Positions 21,298 through 30,076 of a stretch of DNA of 64,000 nucleotides are shown here, one piece after another. Numbering within the stretch: the first letter of the stretch is position 1; every line of letters begins with the position of its first letter. The position numbers and the translations under genes are program-made. The stretch lies in contig NZ_JAUTAJ010000004.1 in the NCBI RefSeq assembly GCF_030818485.1, positions 3,387,501 through 3,451,500 of the forward strand. Direction: 5' to 3'. Below the pieces are notes generated by a model that did no database searches, was not told the origin of the DNA, and saw only the letters and a program-made list of their open reading frames with translations. The DNA comes from Pseudoroseomonas cervicalis (GTDB lineage Bacteria; Pseudomonadota; Alphaproteobacteria; Acetobacterales; Acetobacteraceae).

Positions 21298-21326
21298 GGG
21301 GGGGGCGGCAGGGGGGGGGCGGCAGC
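21298..21326. repeat. Poly-G tracts in CGGCAGGG... repeats
   Basis: Two direct copies of CGGCA followed by G8 (21298-21305) and G9 (21311-21319), then a third with CGGCAGCG5. It lies about 110 bp upstream of the permease start and 60 bp downstream of the glycine-zipper gene. Long G runs are prone to slipped-strand change, but no coding frame crosses these. Confidence 0.6.
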
Positions 21327-21383
21327 GGGGGCGAATCGGGCGGCCGCCAGGGCCGCCCGCGCGCTCAGCCCGGCAGCCCGGCC

Positions 21384-21989
21384 TTACTTGGCCCCGCCAT
21401 AGACGGCGCCGCCATAGCCGGCCGGGGTGTTGTAGGCGGGGGCGCCGCCATAGCCCGGCTGCGCGCCATAGCCCTGCGGCGCATAGGCGCCCGGCGGCGG
21501 GCCGCCGGCGGCGCGGGAGATGCGGGTGCGGTCGCCGCGGCTGATCACCACGCGGTCATTCACCTGCAGCCCTTCCTCATTGGTCTGCACCACCGAGATG
21601 TCGCCGCCCTGGTCCTCGCGGATGAAGAACTCGACCGCGTTGGTGGTGCCGACGCCGCGGCCGATGGCATTGCCGGCCAGGCCGCCGATCACCGCGCCGC
21701 CGAGCCCGGCCAGCGCGTTGGAGCGCCAGTCGCCGCCGATGAAGCTGCCGGCGACGCCGCCGGCCACCGCGCCCGCCGCCGTGCCGACGCCGGCGCTGCT
21801 CTGGTTCTGCACCTGCACCGGCCGCAGGCCCACGATCGTGCCGTAGGAGACCGAGGCGGCGCGGCCCATCGCATAGCTGCTGTAGGTGGTGCCGGTGTTC
21901 TGCGGCGCGCAGGCCGCCACGGTGCCGCCCACCAGCAGCAGGGCGAGGCCGGCGCGAAGGCCGCGGGAGAGGCGAGAAGGCGCGGGCAT
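21384..21989 (-). CDS. Glycine-zipper (SlyB/Pcp-like) outer-membrane lipoprotein
   Basis: 201 aa. The signal peptide ends at lipobox VAAC. A double glycine-zipper membrane hairpin follows (GVGTAAGAVAGGVAGSFIGG, then AGLGGAVIGGLAGNAIG), then a small beta domain (QVNDRVVISRGDRTRIS). The C-terminal tail has repeated Tyr-Gly-Ala-Pro units. Such proteins are structural or stress lipoproteins of the envelope. Confidence 0.9.
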   Translation of the reverse strand: MPAPSRLSRGLRAGLALLLVGGTVAACAPQNTGTTYSSYAMGRAASVSYGTIVGLRPVQVQNQSSAGVGTAAGAVAGGVAGSFIGGDWRSNALAGLGGAVIGGLAGNAIGRGVGTTNAVEFFIREDQGGDISVVQTNEEGLQVNDRVVISRGDRTRISRAAGGPPPGAYAPQGYGAQPGYGGAPAYNTPAGYGGAVYGGAK

Positions 21990-22575
21990 GGCGGTATCCC
22001 CTTGTTAGTCTTTCGTCGGGCCGCGCCCGGAGGCACGGCGTGTGGCAGATTATCGCACCGCCCCAGCCTGACCAGAGCGGGCTCTGACCAGAGCGGGGCC
22101 AGCCAGAGCAAGTCTGGCCAGAGCGGGGCTGACCCCGGCGGGGTCGACCCAACAACGCCGGACAGGCCCTGCCGGTGGCGCGCGGCCCCGCCGACACCCT
22201 GGCGAACGGCCCGGCCCAAGCCCCGATTCGCCCGCCGCCCGCGCAACCGCCGCGGCCCGGCCGCGCTGCCCTCGGGCGGCCCTGGGCGGAGCCGCGGGCC
22301 GGCCGGGCCCGCCTGCCGCAAGGCGGCGCCGGACCCACCCCACAGGGATGGGGTCGCGCGGCGCCTCGCGCCAGGGGTAAAAACGCCGCGCGCGGTCACG
22401 CCTCGCGGCGGTTCCTGCAGACGAGGCTTGCGCCAATCCGCTGTTTCCTCTAGCGGTTTAGCCGCAGATGTTCTGCTGAAACCTCAACCCGGGGGCGGTT
22501 CCGGATTCAGGGCGTGGGGGCGCCCGGGATCCATCCACAGGAATGCGTGTTTCCGGGCCAGACGGAGAACAGGGG
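21990..22575. other. Long intergenic region with short direct repeats
   Basis: About 585 bp between divergent genes without a convincing reading frame. At 22067-22130 the unit CTGACCAGAGCGGG, or its TCTGGCCAGAGCGGG variant, occurs about four times, partly overlapping CTGACCCCGGCGGGG. The rest is GC-rich sequence without clear dyads. Promoters for both flanking lipoprotein genes must lie here, but I could not assign convincing -35/-10 pairs. Confidence 0.6.
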
Positions 22576-24088
22576 ATGACTCCGTTCCAGAACGGTCGGA
22601 TGACGCCGGGGGGGCGTGTCCGACTGGCCGCCACCCTGTCCATGGTGGCGCTGCTCGCGGCCTGCGGAAGCAGCCAGCAGGCCCGCACCACGGCGCCCAG
22701 CGCCGCGGCCGAGGCCGCCGCCTGGCCACAGCCGACCAGCTACGACCCGCCCGGACCGCCCAGCGATCCCTGGGGTCCCTACATCAAGGAAGCCTCGCGC
22801 CGCTTCGACGTGCCGGAGCGCTGGATCCGCGAGGTGATGCGCCAGGAGAGCGGCGGCCGCGTCGGCGCCCGCAGCCCGGTCGGCGCCATGGGGCTGATGC
22901 AGGTCATGCCCGGCACCTATGCCGAGCTGCGCGCCCGCTACGGGCTGGGGGACGACCCCTACCACCCGTGGAACAGCGTCATGGCCGGCACCGCCTATGT
23001 GCGCGAGATGTACGAGCTGTATGGCAGCCCGGCCTTCCTCGCCGCCTACAATGCGGGTCCGCGCCGGCTCGAGGATTACCTGTGGAACGGCCGCGGCCTG
23101 CCGGCCGAGACCCGCAACTACGTCGCCCGCATCGGCCCGCGCATCATCGACGCGCATCCGGGCCGCCGCGCGGCGCCGGAGGTCTATGCGGCGGCCGAGA
23201 TCCCGCTGAACATCCCGGCCGGCCCGCGCCGCGGCGACACCGCCACCATGCTGGCCCTGCGCGAGCAGCGCAACGCGGTCGACCCCGGCATCCGGGTGGC
23301 CAGCCTGCCGCCCGGCCCGGTCATCCGCATGGAGCCGATCCCGGACGGCTCGACCTACGCGGCCGCCGAGCCGGTGCAGGTGGCCAGCCTCGACCCGGCC
23401 TCCGGCGCCTCGGTGGTGCGGATGGAGCCGATCCCGGACGGTTCGACCTACGCCGCCAGCGCGCCGGCCGCCACGCCGGAGCCGGCGCCCGCGCCGGTGT
23501 TCACCGGCAGCGCGCTGGCCGCCGCCAGCGTGCCCGCCGCCGCCCGCCCCGCCGCCGGCGCCCGAGCCGCGCCAGGCGCCCAGCCTGCTGGCCGCCGCCC
23601 AGGCGGCGCCGCGTCCGGCGCCGGCCGCCAGCGCCGCGCCGGCGCCCACCACGGCGCGCATCGCCACCGCCTTCGCCGAGCCCCGTGGTGAGACCCGCTC
23701 GGCGCCGTCCCTGCGCGGCTTCAGCCTGGTCGGCACCGCCAATGCGGCGACGGTCGCGCCGGCCGGCGTGCTGCGCCTGCCGGAGCGCAACGCCCGCGCC
23801 GCCGCGCCGGCACCGACCCCCGTCGCGGCGCCCGCCGCCGCCGGGGCCTGGGGCGTGCAGGTCGGTGCCTTCGGCAGCGCCAACCTGGCGCGCAGCGCGG
23901 CCAATGAGGCGCGCAGCCGCATCGGCCTGGGCAGCGCGCGCCCGGCGGTCGAATCGGTGGCGCAGGGCCGCAACACGCTCTACCGCGCCCGCGTGCTCGG
24001 CCTGTCGCGCGAGAGCGCCCAGTCCGCCTGCGAGAAGCTGCGCAGCCAGGGCGCCTGCATCATCGTCTCCCCCGACGCCCAGGGCTGA
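22576..24088 (+). pseudogene. Lytic transglycosylase lipoprotein with SPOR domain, split by a frameshift
   Basis: The first frame (22576-23691) encodes a lipoprotein (lipobox LLAAC) with an SLT domain: MRQESGGRVGARS with the catalytic Glu, AMGLMQVMPGTYAEL and AAYNAGP. A linker follows holding two copies of RMEPIPDGSTYAA. At about 23525-23560, in a Pro/Ala-rich stretch, coding quality moves to the next frame, which reads on through LRGFSLVGTANAATV to a SPOR domain (GVQVGAFGSANLARSAANEA) ending at 24088. SPOR domains bind denuded peptidoglycan at the septum. One inserted base (or two lost) explains the split; it may be a real mutation or a sequencing error in GC-rich DNA. ATG 22576 has GGAG 8 bp upstream. 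Confidence 0.8.
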
Positions 24089-24104
24089 GGGGAAGGCCGG
24101 CACG

Positions 24105-24140
24105 AAAAAGGCCCGGCGGGGAAACCCGCCGGGCCTTTTT
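24105..24140. terminator. Bidirectional intrinsic terminator
   Basis: AAAAAGGCCCGGCGGG-gaaa-CCCGCCGGGCCTTTTT: an 11-bp GC stem with A5 on one side and T5 on the other. It lies between the convergent transglycosylase and folC genes and should stop transcription from both. Confidence 0.92.
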
Positions 24141-24164
24141 CATCTCCGCTCTGCGGCGGGGATC

Positions 24165-25448
24165 CTAGACCAGCACCGTGCCATCAGCCTTCAGCACCTC
24201 CCCGGCGAGGTAGAGGCTGCCGCAGATCAGCACCCGGCCGGGGGCGCCGCCCTCGGCGGCGATGGCGCGCAGCGCGTCCTCCACATGCGGGCCGGGGCGG
24301 GCGCGGCCGCCGCTGGCCTCGATGATGGCCTCCACCGGCATGGCCAGATGCTGGCCGGGCTCGGCCACCGCCCAGAGGCTCTCGGCCAGCGGCAGCAGCG
24401 GCGCCAGGAAATCGCCCGAGGCCTTGCCCTGCTTCATGCCGACCACCAGGTGGCGCGGCCGGTCGGCCCAGTCCGGCAGGTGCTCGGCCAAAGCATGGCC
24501 GCCGCCGGCATTGTGGCCGCCATCCAGCCACAGCTCCCAGCCCTCGGGCAGCAGCGCCGCCAGGGCGCCGTGCAGCCGCTGCAGCCGGGCGGGCCAGCTG
24601 GCGGTGGTGAGCCCCGCGGCGATCGCCGCCTCGGTCAGCCAGGGCGGGTTCCAGCTGCGCAGCGCGGCGATGGCGATGCCGGCATTGTCGGCCTGGTGCG
24701 CGCCGGGGAGCGCCGGGCGCGGCAGCTCCATCACCCCGCCGGGGTCGGCATAGCGCAGCCCGGCCTCGTTCCAGTGCACCGTCCAGTCCTGGTTGCGCAC
24801 GGCCAGATGGGTGCCGACCCGCGCCGCCTCCTCTTCCAGCACCATCAGCGCCTCGGGCGCCTGCAGGCCGGTAGCGGCGGGGCTGCCGCGCTTCAGGATG
24901 CCGGCCTTCTCGGCGGCGATGCCGGCCAGGCTGTCGCCCAGATACTCCATATGGTCCATGGAGATGCTGGTGATGGCGCAGGCCACCGGCTGGTCGACCA
25001 CATTGGTCGCGTCGTAGCGGCCGCCCAGGCCCACCTCGAGCAGCAGCAGATCGGCGGGCACGCGGCTGAACAGCAGCAGGGCCACCGCCGTGGTCACCTC
25101 GAAGACGGTGATCGGCTCGCCGGCATTGACCCGCTCGACCTCCTCCAGCGCCTCGATCAGCGCCTCCTCCGAGACCAGCGTGCCGGCCAGGCGGATGCGC
25201 TCATGGAAGCGCAGCAGATGGGGGGAGGTGTAGACATGCACGCGCTGCCCGGCGGCCTCGGCGATGGCGCGCAGGAAGGCGCAGGTCGAGCCCTTGCCAT
25301 TGGTGCCGGCCACATGGATCACCGGCGGCAGGCGCCGCTCCGGATGGCCGAGCGCGGCGAGGAGGCGCTGCAGCCGCCCCAGGCTGAGATCGATCAGCTT
25401 GGGGTGCAGCGCGTGCAGGCGGTCGATGATGGCTTCGGAGCGGCTCAC
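24165..25448 (-). CDS. folC: Dihydrofolate synthase / folylpolyglutamate synthase
   Basis: 427 aa Mur-ligase-family enzyme that adds glutamate to dihydropteroate and to folates. P-loop HVAGTNGKGST (46-55), then SPHLLRFHERIRLAG for folate binding, VGLGGRYDATNVV, and SMDHMEYLGDSLAGIAAEKAGI carrying the carbamylated-Lys region. The C-terminal domain shows LDGGHNAGG. It lies directly downstream of accD on the same strand, a common alphaproteobacterial arrangement. Confidence 0.95.
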   Translation of the reverse strand: MSRSEAIIDRLHALHPKLIDLSLGRLQRLLAALGHPERRLPPVIHVAGTNGKGSTCAFLRAIAEAAGQRVHVYTSPHLLRFHERIRLAGTLVSEEALIEALEEVERVNAGEPITVFEVTTAVALLLFSRVPADLLLLEVGLGGRYDATNVVDQPVACAITSISMDHMEYLGDSLAGIAAEKAGILKRGSPAATGLQAPEALMVLEEEAARVGTHLAVRNQDWTVHWNEAGLRYADPGGVMELPRPALPGAHQADNAGIAIAALRSWNPPWLTEAAIAAGLTTASWPARLQRLHGALAALLPEGWELWLDGGHNAGGGHALAEHLPDWADRPRHLVVGMKQGKASGDFLAPLLPLAESLWAVAEPGQHLAMPVEAIIEASGGRARPGPHVEDALRAIAAEGGAPGRVLICGSLYLAGEVLKADGTVLV

Positions 25449-25482
25449 GCCTCGGGCCTCGCTGCGGGATGCGGCCGGGGGC

Positions 25483-26493
25483 TTAGGCGCCGGCCGGCTT
25501 GGCGGGCGCCGGCTTGGCGGCGGGCAGCGGCGTCACCGTCGCGCCTGAGGCGGTGGCGGGCGCGGCCGGGGTGGCGGCCGGCGCGGCGGGGGCCGCCTCG
25601 GGGGCCAGGGACTCGGCCAGGGCCGGCCCGGCCGCCGTCTCGGGCAGCAGCGGCTCGCGCAGCAGGCCGATGAGATGGGCCAGCGTCTCGCGCATCGCGC
25701 CGCGCTTGACCACCATGTCGAGGATGCCGTGCTCCAGCAGGTATTCGGCGCGCTGGAAGCCCTCGGGCAGCTTCTCGCGCACCGTCTGCTCGATGACGCG
25801 GGCGCCGGCGAAGCCGATCAGCGCGCCGGGCTCGGCGAGCTGGATGTCGCCCAGCATGGCGAAGCTGGCCGTCACGCCGCCCGTGGTCGGGTCGCACAGC
25901 ACCACGATGAAGGGCAGGCCGGCCTCCTTCACCATCTGGGCGGCGATGACGGTGCGCGGCATCTGCATCAGGCTCAGCGCGCCTTCCTGCATGCGCGCCC
26001 CGCCGGAGGCGGTGAAGACGATCAGCGGCGCGTCCTGCAGCACGGCCAGCCGCGCGGCGGTGACCAGCGCCTCGCCCACGCCCGGGCTCATGGAGCCGGC
26101 CATGAAGCCGAACTCGAAGGCGGCGACGACGGCGCGGCGGCCCTCGATCGTGCCATGGGCGACGGCCACGGCGTCATCCATGCCGGATTTCGCCTGCGCC
26201 TCCTTCAGCCGGTCGGCGTAGCGGCGCTGGTCGCGGAAGCGCAGCGGGTCGGCGGGCGCCTTGGGCAGCTCGATGCGCTGGAAGCCGGCATCGAGGGTGT
26301 ATTCGATCCGCTTGGCCGCGGCGATGCGCATATGGTGCCCGCAATGGGTGCAGACATGCTGCGCGCGCTCGAGGTCGCGGTGGAAGATCATCTGCTCGCA
26401 GGCGGGGCATTTGTGCCAGAGATTGTCCGGCACCTCCTTGCGGCCGAGCCATGTCTGGATCTTCGGCAGCGCCCATTCGCTGATCCAGTTCAT
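25483..26493 (-). CDS. accD: Acetyl-CoA carboxylase carboxyltransferase subunit beta
   Basis: 336 aa. The N-terminal zinc ribbon CPAC...CTHC (Cys29, 32, 48, 51) and carboxyltransferase domain (FTASGGARMQEG, DPTTGGVTASFAMLGD, GFAGARVIEQTV) are complete. It transfers carboxyl from biotin to acetyl-CoA with AccA. I chose ATG 26493 because MNWISEWALPKI is the usual start; the upstream extension lacks homology. An Ala/Pro-rich tail of about 45 residues follows the domain. Confidence 0.96.
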   Translation of the reverse strand: MNWISEWALPKIQTWLGRKEVPDNLWHKCPACEQMIFHRDLERAQHVCTHCGHHMRIAAAKRIEYTLDAGFQRIELPKAPADPLRFRDQRRYADRLKEAQAKSGMDDAVAVAHGTIEGRRAVVAAFEFGFMAGSMSPGVGEALVTAARLAVLQDAPLIVFTASGGARMQEGALSLMQMPRTVIAAQMVKEAGLPFIVVLCDPTTGGVTASFAMLGDIQLAEPGALIGFAGARVIEQTVREKLPEGFQRAEYLLEHGILDMVVKRGAMRETLAHLIGLLREPLLPETAAGPALAESLAPEAAPAAPAATPAAPATASGATVTPLPAAKPAPAKPAGA

Positions 26494-26749
26494 GCGGACC
26501 CTTTCCCTGTTCCTGAAAGCCTGAGAAGCCGGGTGGTTAGGCCCGGCGCCCTGCCGAGGCAAGAGGAAAGGCGCCCCGGGCGCCGGCGGGCATGGCGCCG
26601 GGATGAAGTTCCGGCCACGCGGCAAAAACCGCGCCGCCGGGGCGTTGGCAGGGCCACGCCGTCATGCTTGGCCATGGCTGGCCCTGCCATCCTATCCTTG
26701 CCGTCCTGGCCCCGTCGCGCGGGGCCGGCCACCGATCCGGAATGCCCCG

Positions 26750-27097
26750 ATGAACCTTGCCCTGCTGCTGCCGCCGCTGCTGCTGGTCGGCTCCAACATC
26801 GTCATGACCTGGGCCTGGTATGGCCATCTGAAGCAGCCTTCCTGGCCGCTCTGGCTGGCGGTGCTGATCAGCTGGGGCATCGCCTTCTTCGAATACTGCC
26901 TGGCGGTGCCGGCCAACCGCATCGGCTATGGCGCCTATACCGGCCAGCAGCTGAAGGTGATGCAGGAGGTGATCACGCTGATGGTGTTCGGCGGCTTCTC
27001 GGTGATGGTGCTGGGGGAGCCGCTGCGCTGGACCTATCTGGCCGCCATGGGCTGCCTGATCGCCGCCGTCGTCTTCATTTTTCTTCCTGTTGACTGA
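26750..27097 (+). CDS. DUF486 (DMT-like) small membrane protein
   Basis: 115 aa with four membrane segments. Strong family motifs: TWAWYGHLK, SWGIAFFEYCLAVPANRIGY, QLKVMQEVITL and a C-terminal LGEPLRWTYL. Function is unknown; it has the size of small multidrug-type proteins. I chose ATG 26750 because the first hydrophobic segment begins immediately. The 256 bp upstream (26494-26749) hold nothing I can identify. Confidence 0.9.
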   Translation: MNLALLLPPLLLVGSNIVMTWAWYGHLKQPSWPLWLAVLISWGIAFFEYCLAVPANRIGYGAYTGQQLKVMQEVITLMVFGGFSVMVLGEPLRWTYLAAMGCLIAAVVFIFLPVD

Positions 27098-27160
27098 AGG
27101 CGGGGTCCGGGGTGGCCCTGCCACCCCGGCGGGGTCCAGGGGCGGCGCCCCTGGCCCTGA
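27093..27160. repeat. GGGGTCCGGGG-type palindromic repeat
   Basis: Begins with the same 21 bases as 9479-9499, then two strong hairpins: CCGGGGTGGC-cct-GCCACCCCGG and CCAGGGGCGG-cg-CCCCTGG. It lies between two convergent genes, so it is likely a transcription stop or a mobile extragenic palindrome. Confidence 0.65.
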
Positions 27161-27163
27161 TGG

Positions 27164-28084
27164 TCAGTTCCCGCGCATCGCCGGCACCAGCAGCCCCACA
27201 TTGTGCCGCACCATGGCTTCATAGGTCGGCGCCGGCCCGTCCGCGGCGGAGAGCGCATCGGCATAGAGCTTGCCGCGCACGGTGACGCCCGCCTCCGCCG
27301 CCAGCCGGTTCAGCGTGGCGGGGTTGGCCATGTTCTCCAGGAAGAGCGCGGTGATGTTCTCCTGCTTCAGGGTGCGGATCAGCCGCGCCACCTCGGCGGC
27401 GGAGGGTTCGCTCTCGGTGCTGACGCCCTGCGGCGCCAGGAAGCGCACGCCATAGGCGGCGGCGAAATAGCCGAAGGCGTCGTGGCTGGTGACGACCTTG
27501 CGCCGCGCCTCGGGGACGGTCGCGATCTGCTGGCGCACCCAGGCATCAAGCTCGGCCAGCCGGCCGGCATAGGCGGCGGCGGCGGCGCGGAAGGTCCCGG
27601 CGCGGGCGGGGTCGGCCTTGGCCAGGGCCTCGCCGATGTTGCGGGCGTAGATCTGGCCGTTGCGCAGATCCTGCCAGGCATGCGGGTCCTGGCTGCCATG
27701 GCTGTGGCCGTGCCCATGGCCATGCCCGCCGGCCTCCTCCAGCCGGCGCGGCGTCACCCCTTCGGTGGCGGTGGCGACCGGGCCGGCATAGCCGGAGGAG
27801 CGGGCCAGCCGGTCCACCCAGCCATCGAAGCCGAGCCCGTTGCGCAGCAGCAGCTTCGCCGCGCGCAGCGCCTGGGCGTCGGAGGGGCGGGGCTGGAAGC
27901 TGTGGGCGTCGACATCCGGCCCGGCGATGCTGCGCACCGCGACGGCCTCGCCGCCCACCTGGCGCAGCATGTCGCCGAGGATGGAGAAGGAGGCGACGAC
28001 CGGTAGCGGCGCGGCCTGGGCGAGGGCGCTGCGGCCGAGGATGGGGGCGGCGAGGGCGAGGCCCAGCAGGGCGCGGCGCTGCAT
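27164..28084 (-). CDS. znuA: Zinc/manganese ABC transporter substrate-binding protein (ZnuA-like)
   Basis: 306 aa periplasmic cluster-9 binding protein. A signal peptide (RRALLGLALAAPILGRSALAQA) is followed by metal ligands in expected contexts: His61 (DAHSFQPRP), His135 (DPHAW), His201 (SHDAFGYF) and a C-terminal Asp. The His-rich loop GHGHGHGHSHG (120-130) points to zinc. No ATPase or permease gene adjoins it, so it must work with a transporter encoded elsewhere. A Zur-like dyad sits just upstream. Confidence 0.92.
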   Translation of the reverse strand: MQRRALLGLALAAPILGRSALAQAAPLPVVASFSILGDMLRQVGGEAVAVRSIAGPDVDAHSFQPRPSDAQALRAAKLLLRNGLGFDGWVDRLARSSGYAGPVATATEGVTPRRLEEAGGHGHGHGHSHGSQDPHAWQDLRNGQIYARNIGEALAKADPARAGTFRAAAAAYAGRLAELDAWVRQQIATVPEARRKVVTSHDAFGYFAAAYGVRFLAPQGVSTESEPSAAEVARLIRTLKQENITALFLENMANPATLNRLAAEAGVTVRGKLYADALSAADGPAPTYEAMVRHNVGLLVPAMRGN

Positions 28085-28097
28085 GGCAGGCTCCGAG

Positions 28098-28116
28098 GAA
28101 CGTTATAGTATTCCAA
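28098..28116 (-). promoter_or_regulatory. Probable Zur operator of znuA-like gene
   Basis: The dyad GTTATA-g-TAT(tc)C at 28102-28113 matches the alphaproteobacterial Zur consensus GTTATA-N-TATAAC in its left half and partly in its right. It lies 14-32 bp before the start codon and is the only AT-rich stretch in the area, so it also overlaps the likely -10. A Fur/Mur-type site is the alternative. Confidence 0.55.
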
Positions 28117-28167
28117 TGCGCCGCGCGGCGGCGGATTGCAAGCCCCGCCCGGGGCGGGCCCGCCCCG

Positions 28168-28947
28168 CTAGCGGCGGCGGAACAGCCCGGTGATGCGCTG
28201 CCACAGCCCCGGCCCCGCGGGCGGCTGGCCGCGCCGATGCGCCTGGTGCCGGCGCTGCTGCGAGGGCGGCGGCAGGGCGCTGGCCAGGGTGTGCCGCCCG
28301 GCATCGCGCTGGCCGATCAGCCGCAGCTCCAGCGCCACCACCTGGGCCACCGCCTCCTCCGGCCGGTTTTCTGCCAGTTGCCGCGCGGTGGTCGCGGCGT
28401 CGTCCCAGGCCTCGGCGCGGCGCAGCGCGTCGATCACCCGCACAGTCTGCTCGGCGTCCAGCGGCGGGCCGCCGCGCCACAGCGCCACCGCCTCCTGCCG
28501 CCAATGCGCGGCGAGGTCGGGGCGGTTCATGTCATCGGCCACCCAGGCGGCGTGCAGCGTCGCCTCGGCCGCGGCGTGCAGCGCGCCGGTCTCCTCCAGC
28601 ACATGCGCCCAGGCCAGGAAGCGGCGGGCCAGCGGCGGGTGGCTGGTGTCGGCGATCAGCGCGCGGAAGGGGGCGGCGGCCACCGCCTCGGCCGCCGCCG
28701 GATGGGCGCGGCCGATATCGGGGGCGGCATAGGCGCAATGCGGGCATTGCTGCAGCCAGCGCGCCATGGTGCCGCGCAGCGGCTCGCCCGGGCGCAGATC
28801 GAGATCGGGGGCCTGTTCGGGCGGGCCGGGGCGGAAGGGCGGCTGGCGGCTCTCGCCACCGCAGACGGCGCAGCGCAGCCCGCCGGCGGCGGTGCCGGCC
28901 TTGGAACCGGCGGAGGGAGAGCCGGCAGGGGTCGAAGAGGTCGCCAT
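28168..28947 (-). CDS. Zinc-ribbon protein, DUF2225-like
   Basis: 259 aa. A CAVC...CPHC four-Cys ribbon (about residues 27-70) frames DLDLRPGEPLRGTMARWLQ, which resembles DUF2225. Residues 80-200 form helical-repeat sequence (AAEATLHAAWVADDM, WDDAATTARQLAENRPEEA), TPR-like. The tail is basic. No function is known. It begins 60 bp from the divergent aminopeptidase region. Confidence 0.65.
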   Translation of the reverse strand: MATSSTPAGSPSAGSKAGTAAGGLRCAVCGGESRQPPFRPGPPEQAPDLDLRPGEPLRGTMARWLQQCPHCAYAAPDIGRAHPAAAEAVAAAPFRALIADTSHPPLARRFLAWAHVLEETGALHAAAEATLHAAWVADDMNRPDLAAHWRQEAVALWRGGPPLDAEQTVRVIDALRRAEAWDDAATTARQLAENRPEEAVAQVVALELRLIGQRDAGRHTLASALPPPSQQRRHQAHRRGQPPAGPGLWQRITGLFRRR

Positions 28948-29060
28948 CCCCCAAAGCTAGGCACGAAGCCGCCCGGCGCGAAGGGGCGGAAACGCGCAAA
29001 GGTGACATGGCTCGCCGCATGGTGTTGCGCGGCCGGTCCGGTCGCGCCAAAGATCGCGCC

Positions 29061-30011
29061 ATGCCCCGCGGCGACCTCTTTCCCGATATCGCGCCCTATG
29101 AGACCGGCCTGCTGCCGCTGTCGGGCGGGCATGTCATGTACTGGGAACAGGTGGGCAATCCGCGCGGCCAGCCGGTGCTGTTCCTGCATGGCGGGCCGGG
29201 GGCCGGGGCCGGGGCGGTGCATCGCCGCTTCTTCGATCCCGCCCACTGGCGCATCGTCATTTTCGACCAGCGCGGCTCCGGCCGCTCGCGCCCGCTCGGG
29301 GAGCTGGCCGGCAACACCACGCCGAACCTGGTGGGCGATATCGAGACGCTGCGCCGGTTCCTGGGCATCGAGGGCTGGCTGCTGTTCGGCGGCTCCTGGG
29401 GCTCGACCCTGGCTCTGGCCTATGCCCAGGCGCATCCGGAGCGGGTGCAGGGCTGCGTGCTGCGCGGCGTCTTCCTCGGCCGCGCGGCGGAGGTGGAGTG
29501 GTTCCTCTACGGCATGCGCCGCGTCTTCCCCGATGCCTGGGCGCAATTCGCCGAGCACATCCCCGAGGCCGAGCGCGGCGACCTGCTGGCCGCCTATCTG
29601 GCGCGGCTGACCGACCCGGACCCGCAGGTGCATTTCCCCGCCGCCCGCGCCTGGAGCCAGTATGAGGGGCTGTGCAGCACGCTGATGCCGAGCCCGGACA
29701 CGGTGGCGAGCTTCGCCCAGGACCGCACCGCGCTCGGCCTGGCGCGGATCGAGGCGCATTACTTCGCCAACGACCTGTTCCTGCCGCCGGAGGGGCTGCT
29801 CGGCCATATGGCGCGCATCGCGCATCTGCCGGCGGAGATCGTGCAGGGCCGCTACGACATGGTCTGCCCGGCCGAGAGCGCCTTCGACCTGGCGGCCGCC
29901 TGGCCGCGGGCGCGGCTGACGGTGATCCCGGATGCCGGGCATTCGGCGCTGGAGCCGGGCGTGCGGGTGGCGCTGGTGGCGGCGGTGGAGCGCTTCCGCC
30001 GCCGCGGCTGA
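29061..30011 (+). CDS. pip: Prolyl aminopeptidase (proline iminopeptidase)
   Basis: 316 aa, the standard S33 length; removes N-terminal Pro from peptides. Oxyanion motif HGGPGAGAG, nucleophile elbow GGSWGS (Ser112), catalytic Asp in GRYDMVCP and His in DAGHSALEPG. FDQRGSGRS is the family signature. I chose ATG 29061 because PRGDLFPDIAPYETG aligns with family starts; an upstream ATG at 29007 would add a basic 18-residue leader with no support. Confidence 0.94.
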   Translation: MPRGDLFPDIAPYETGLLPLSGGHVMYWEQVGNPRGQPVLFLHGGPGAGAGAVHRRFFDPAHWRIVIFDQRGSGRSRPLGELAGNTTPNLVGDIETLRRFLGIEGWLLFGGSWGSTLALAYAQAHPERVQGCVLRGVFLGRAAEVEWFLYGMRRVFPDAWAQFAEHIPEAERGDLLAAYLARLTDPDPQVHFPAARAWSQYEGLCSTLMPSPDTVASFAQDRTALGLARIEAHYFANDLFLPPEGLLGHMARIAHLPAEIVQGRYDMVCPAESAFDLAAAWPRARLTVIPDAGHSALEPGVRVALVAAVERFRRRG

Positions 30012-30076
30012 ACCTGCCCGCCAGGGGGCCGGGCCCGGTTCCGTTGCGCGGCGAACTCGGCTATCCTGCGCGCGGC

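Noticed and set aside
22002..25673. A 1223-codon plus-strand frame covering the transglycosylase, folC and part of accD
   Set aside because: It crosses a terminator and three well-supported genes, and its sequence is low-complexity.
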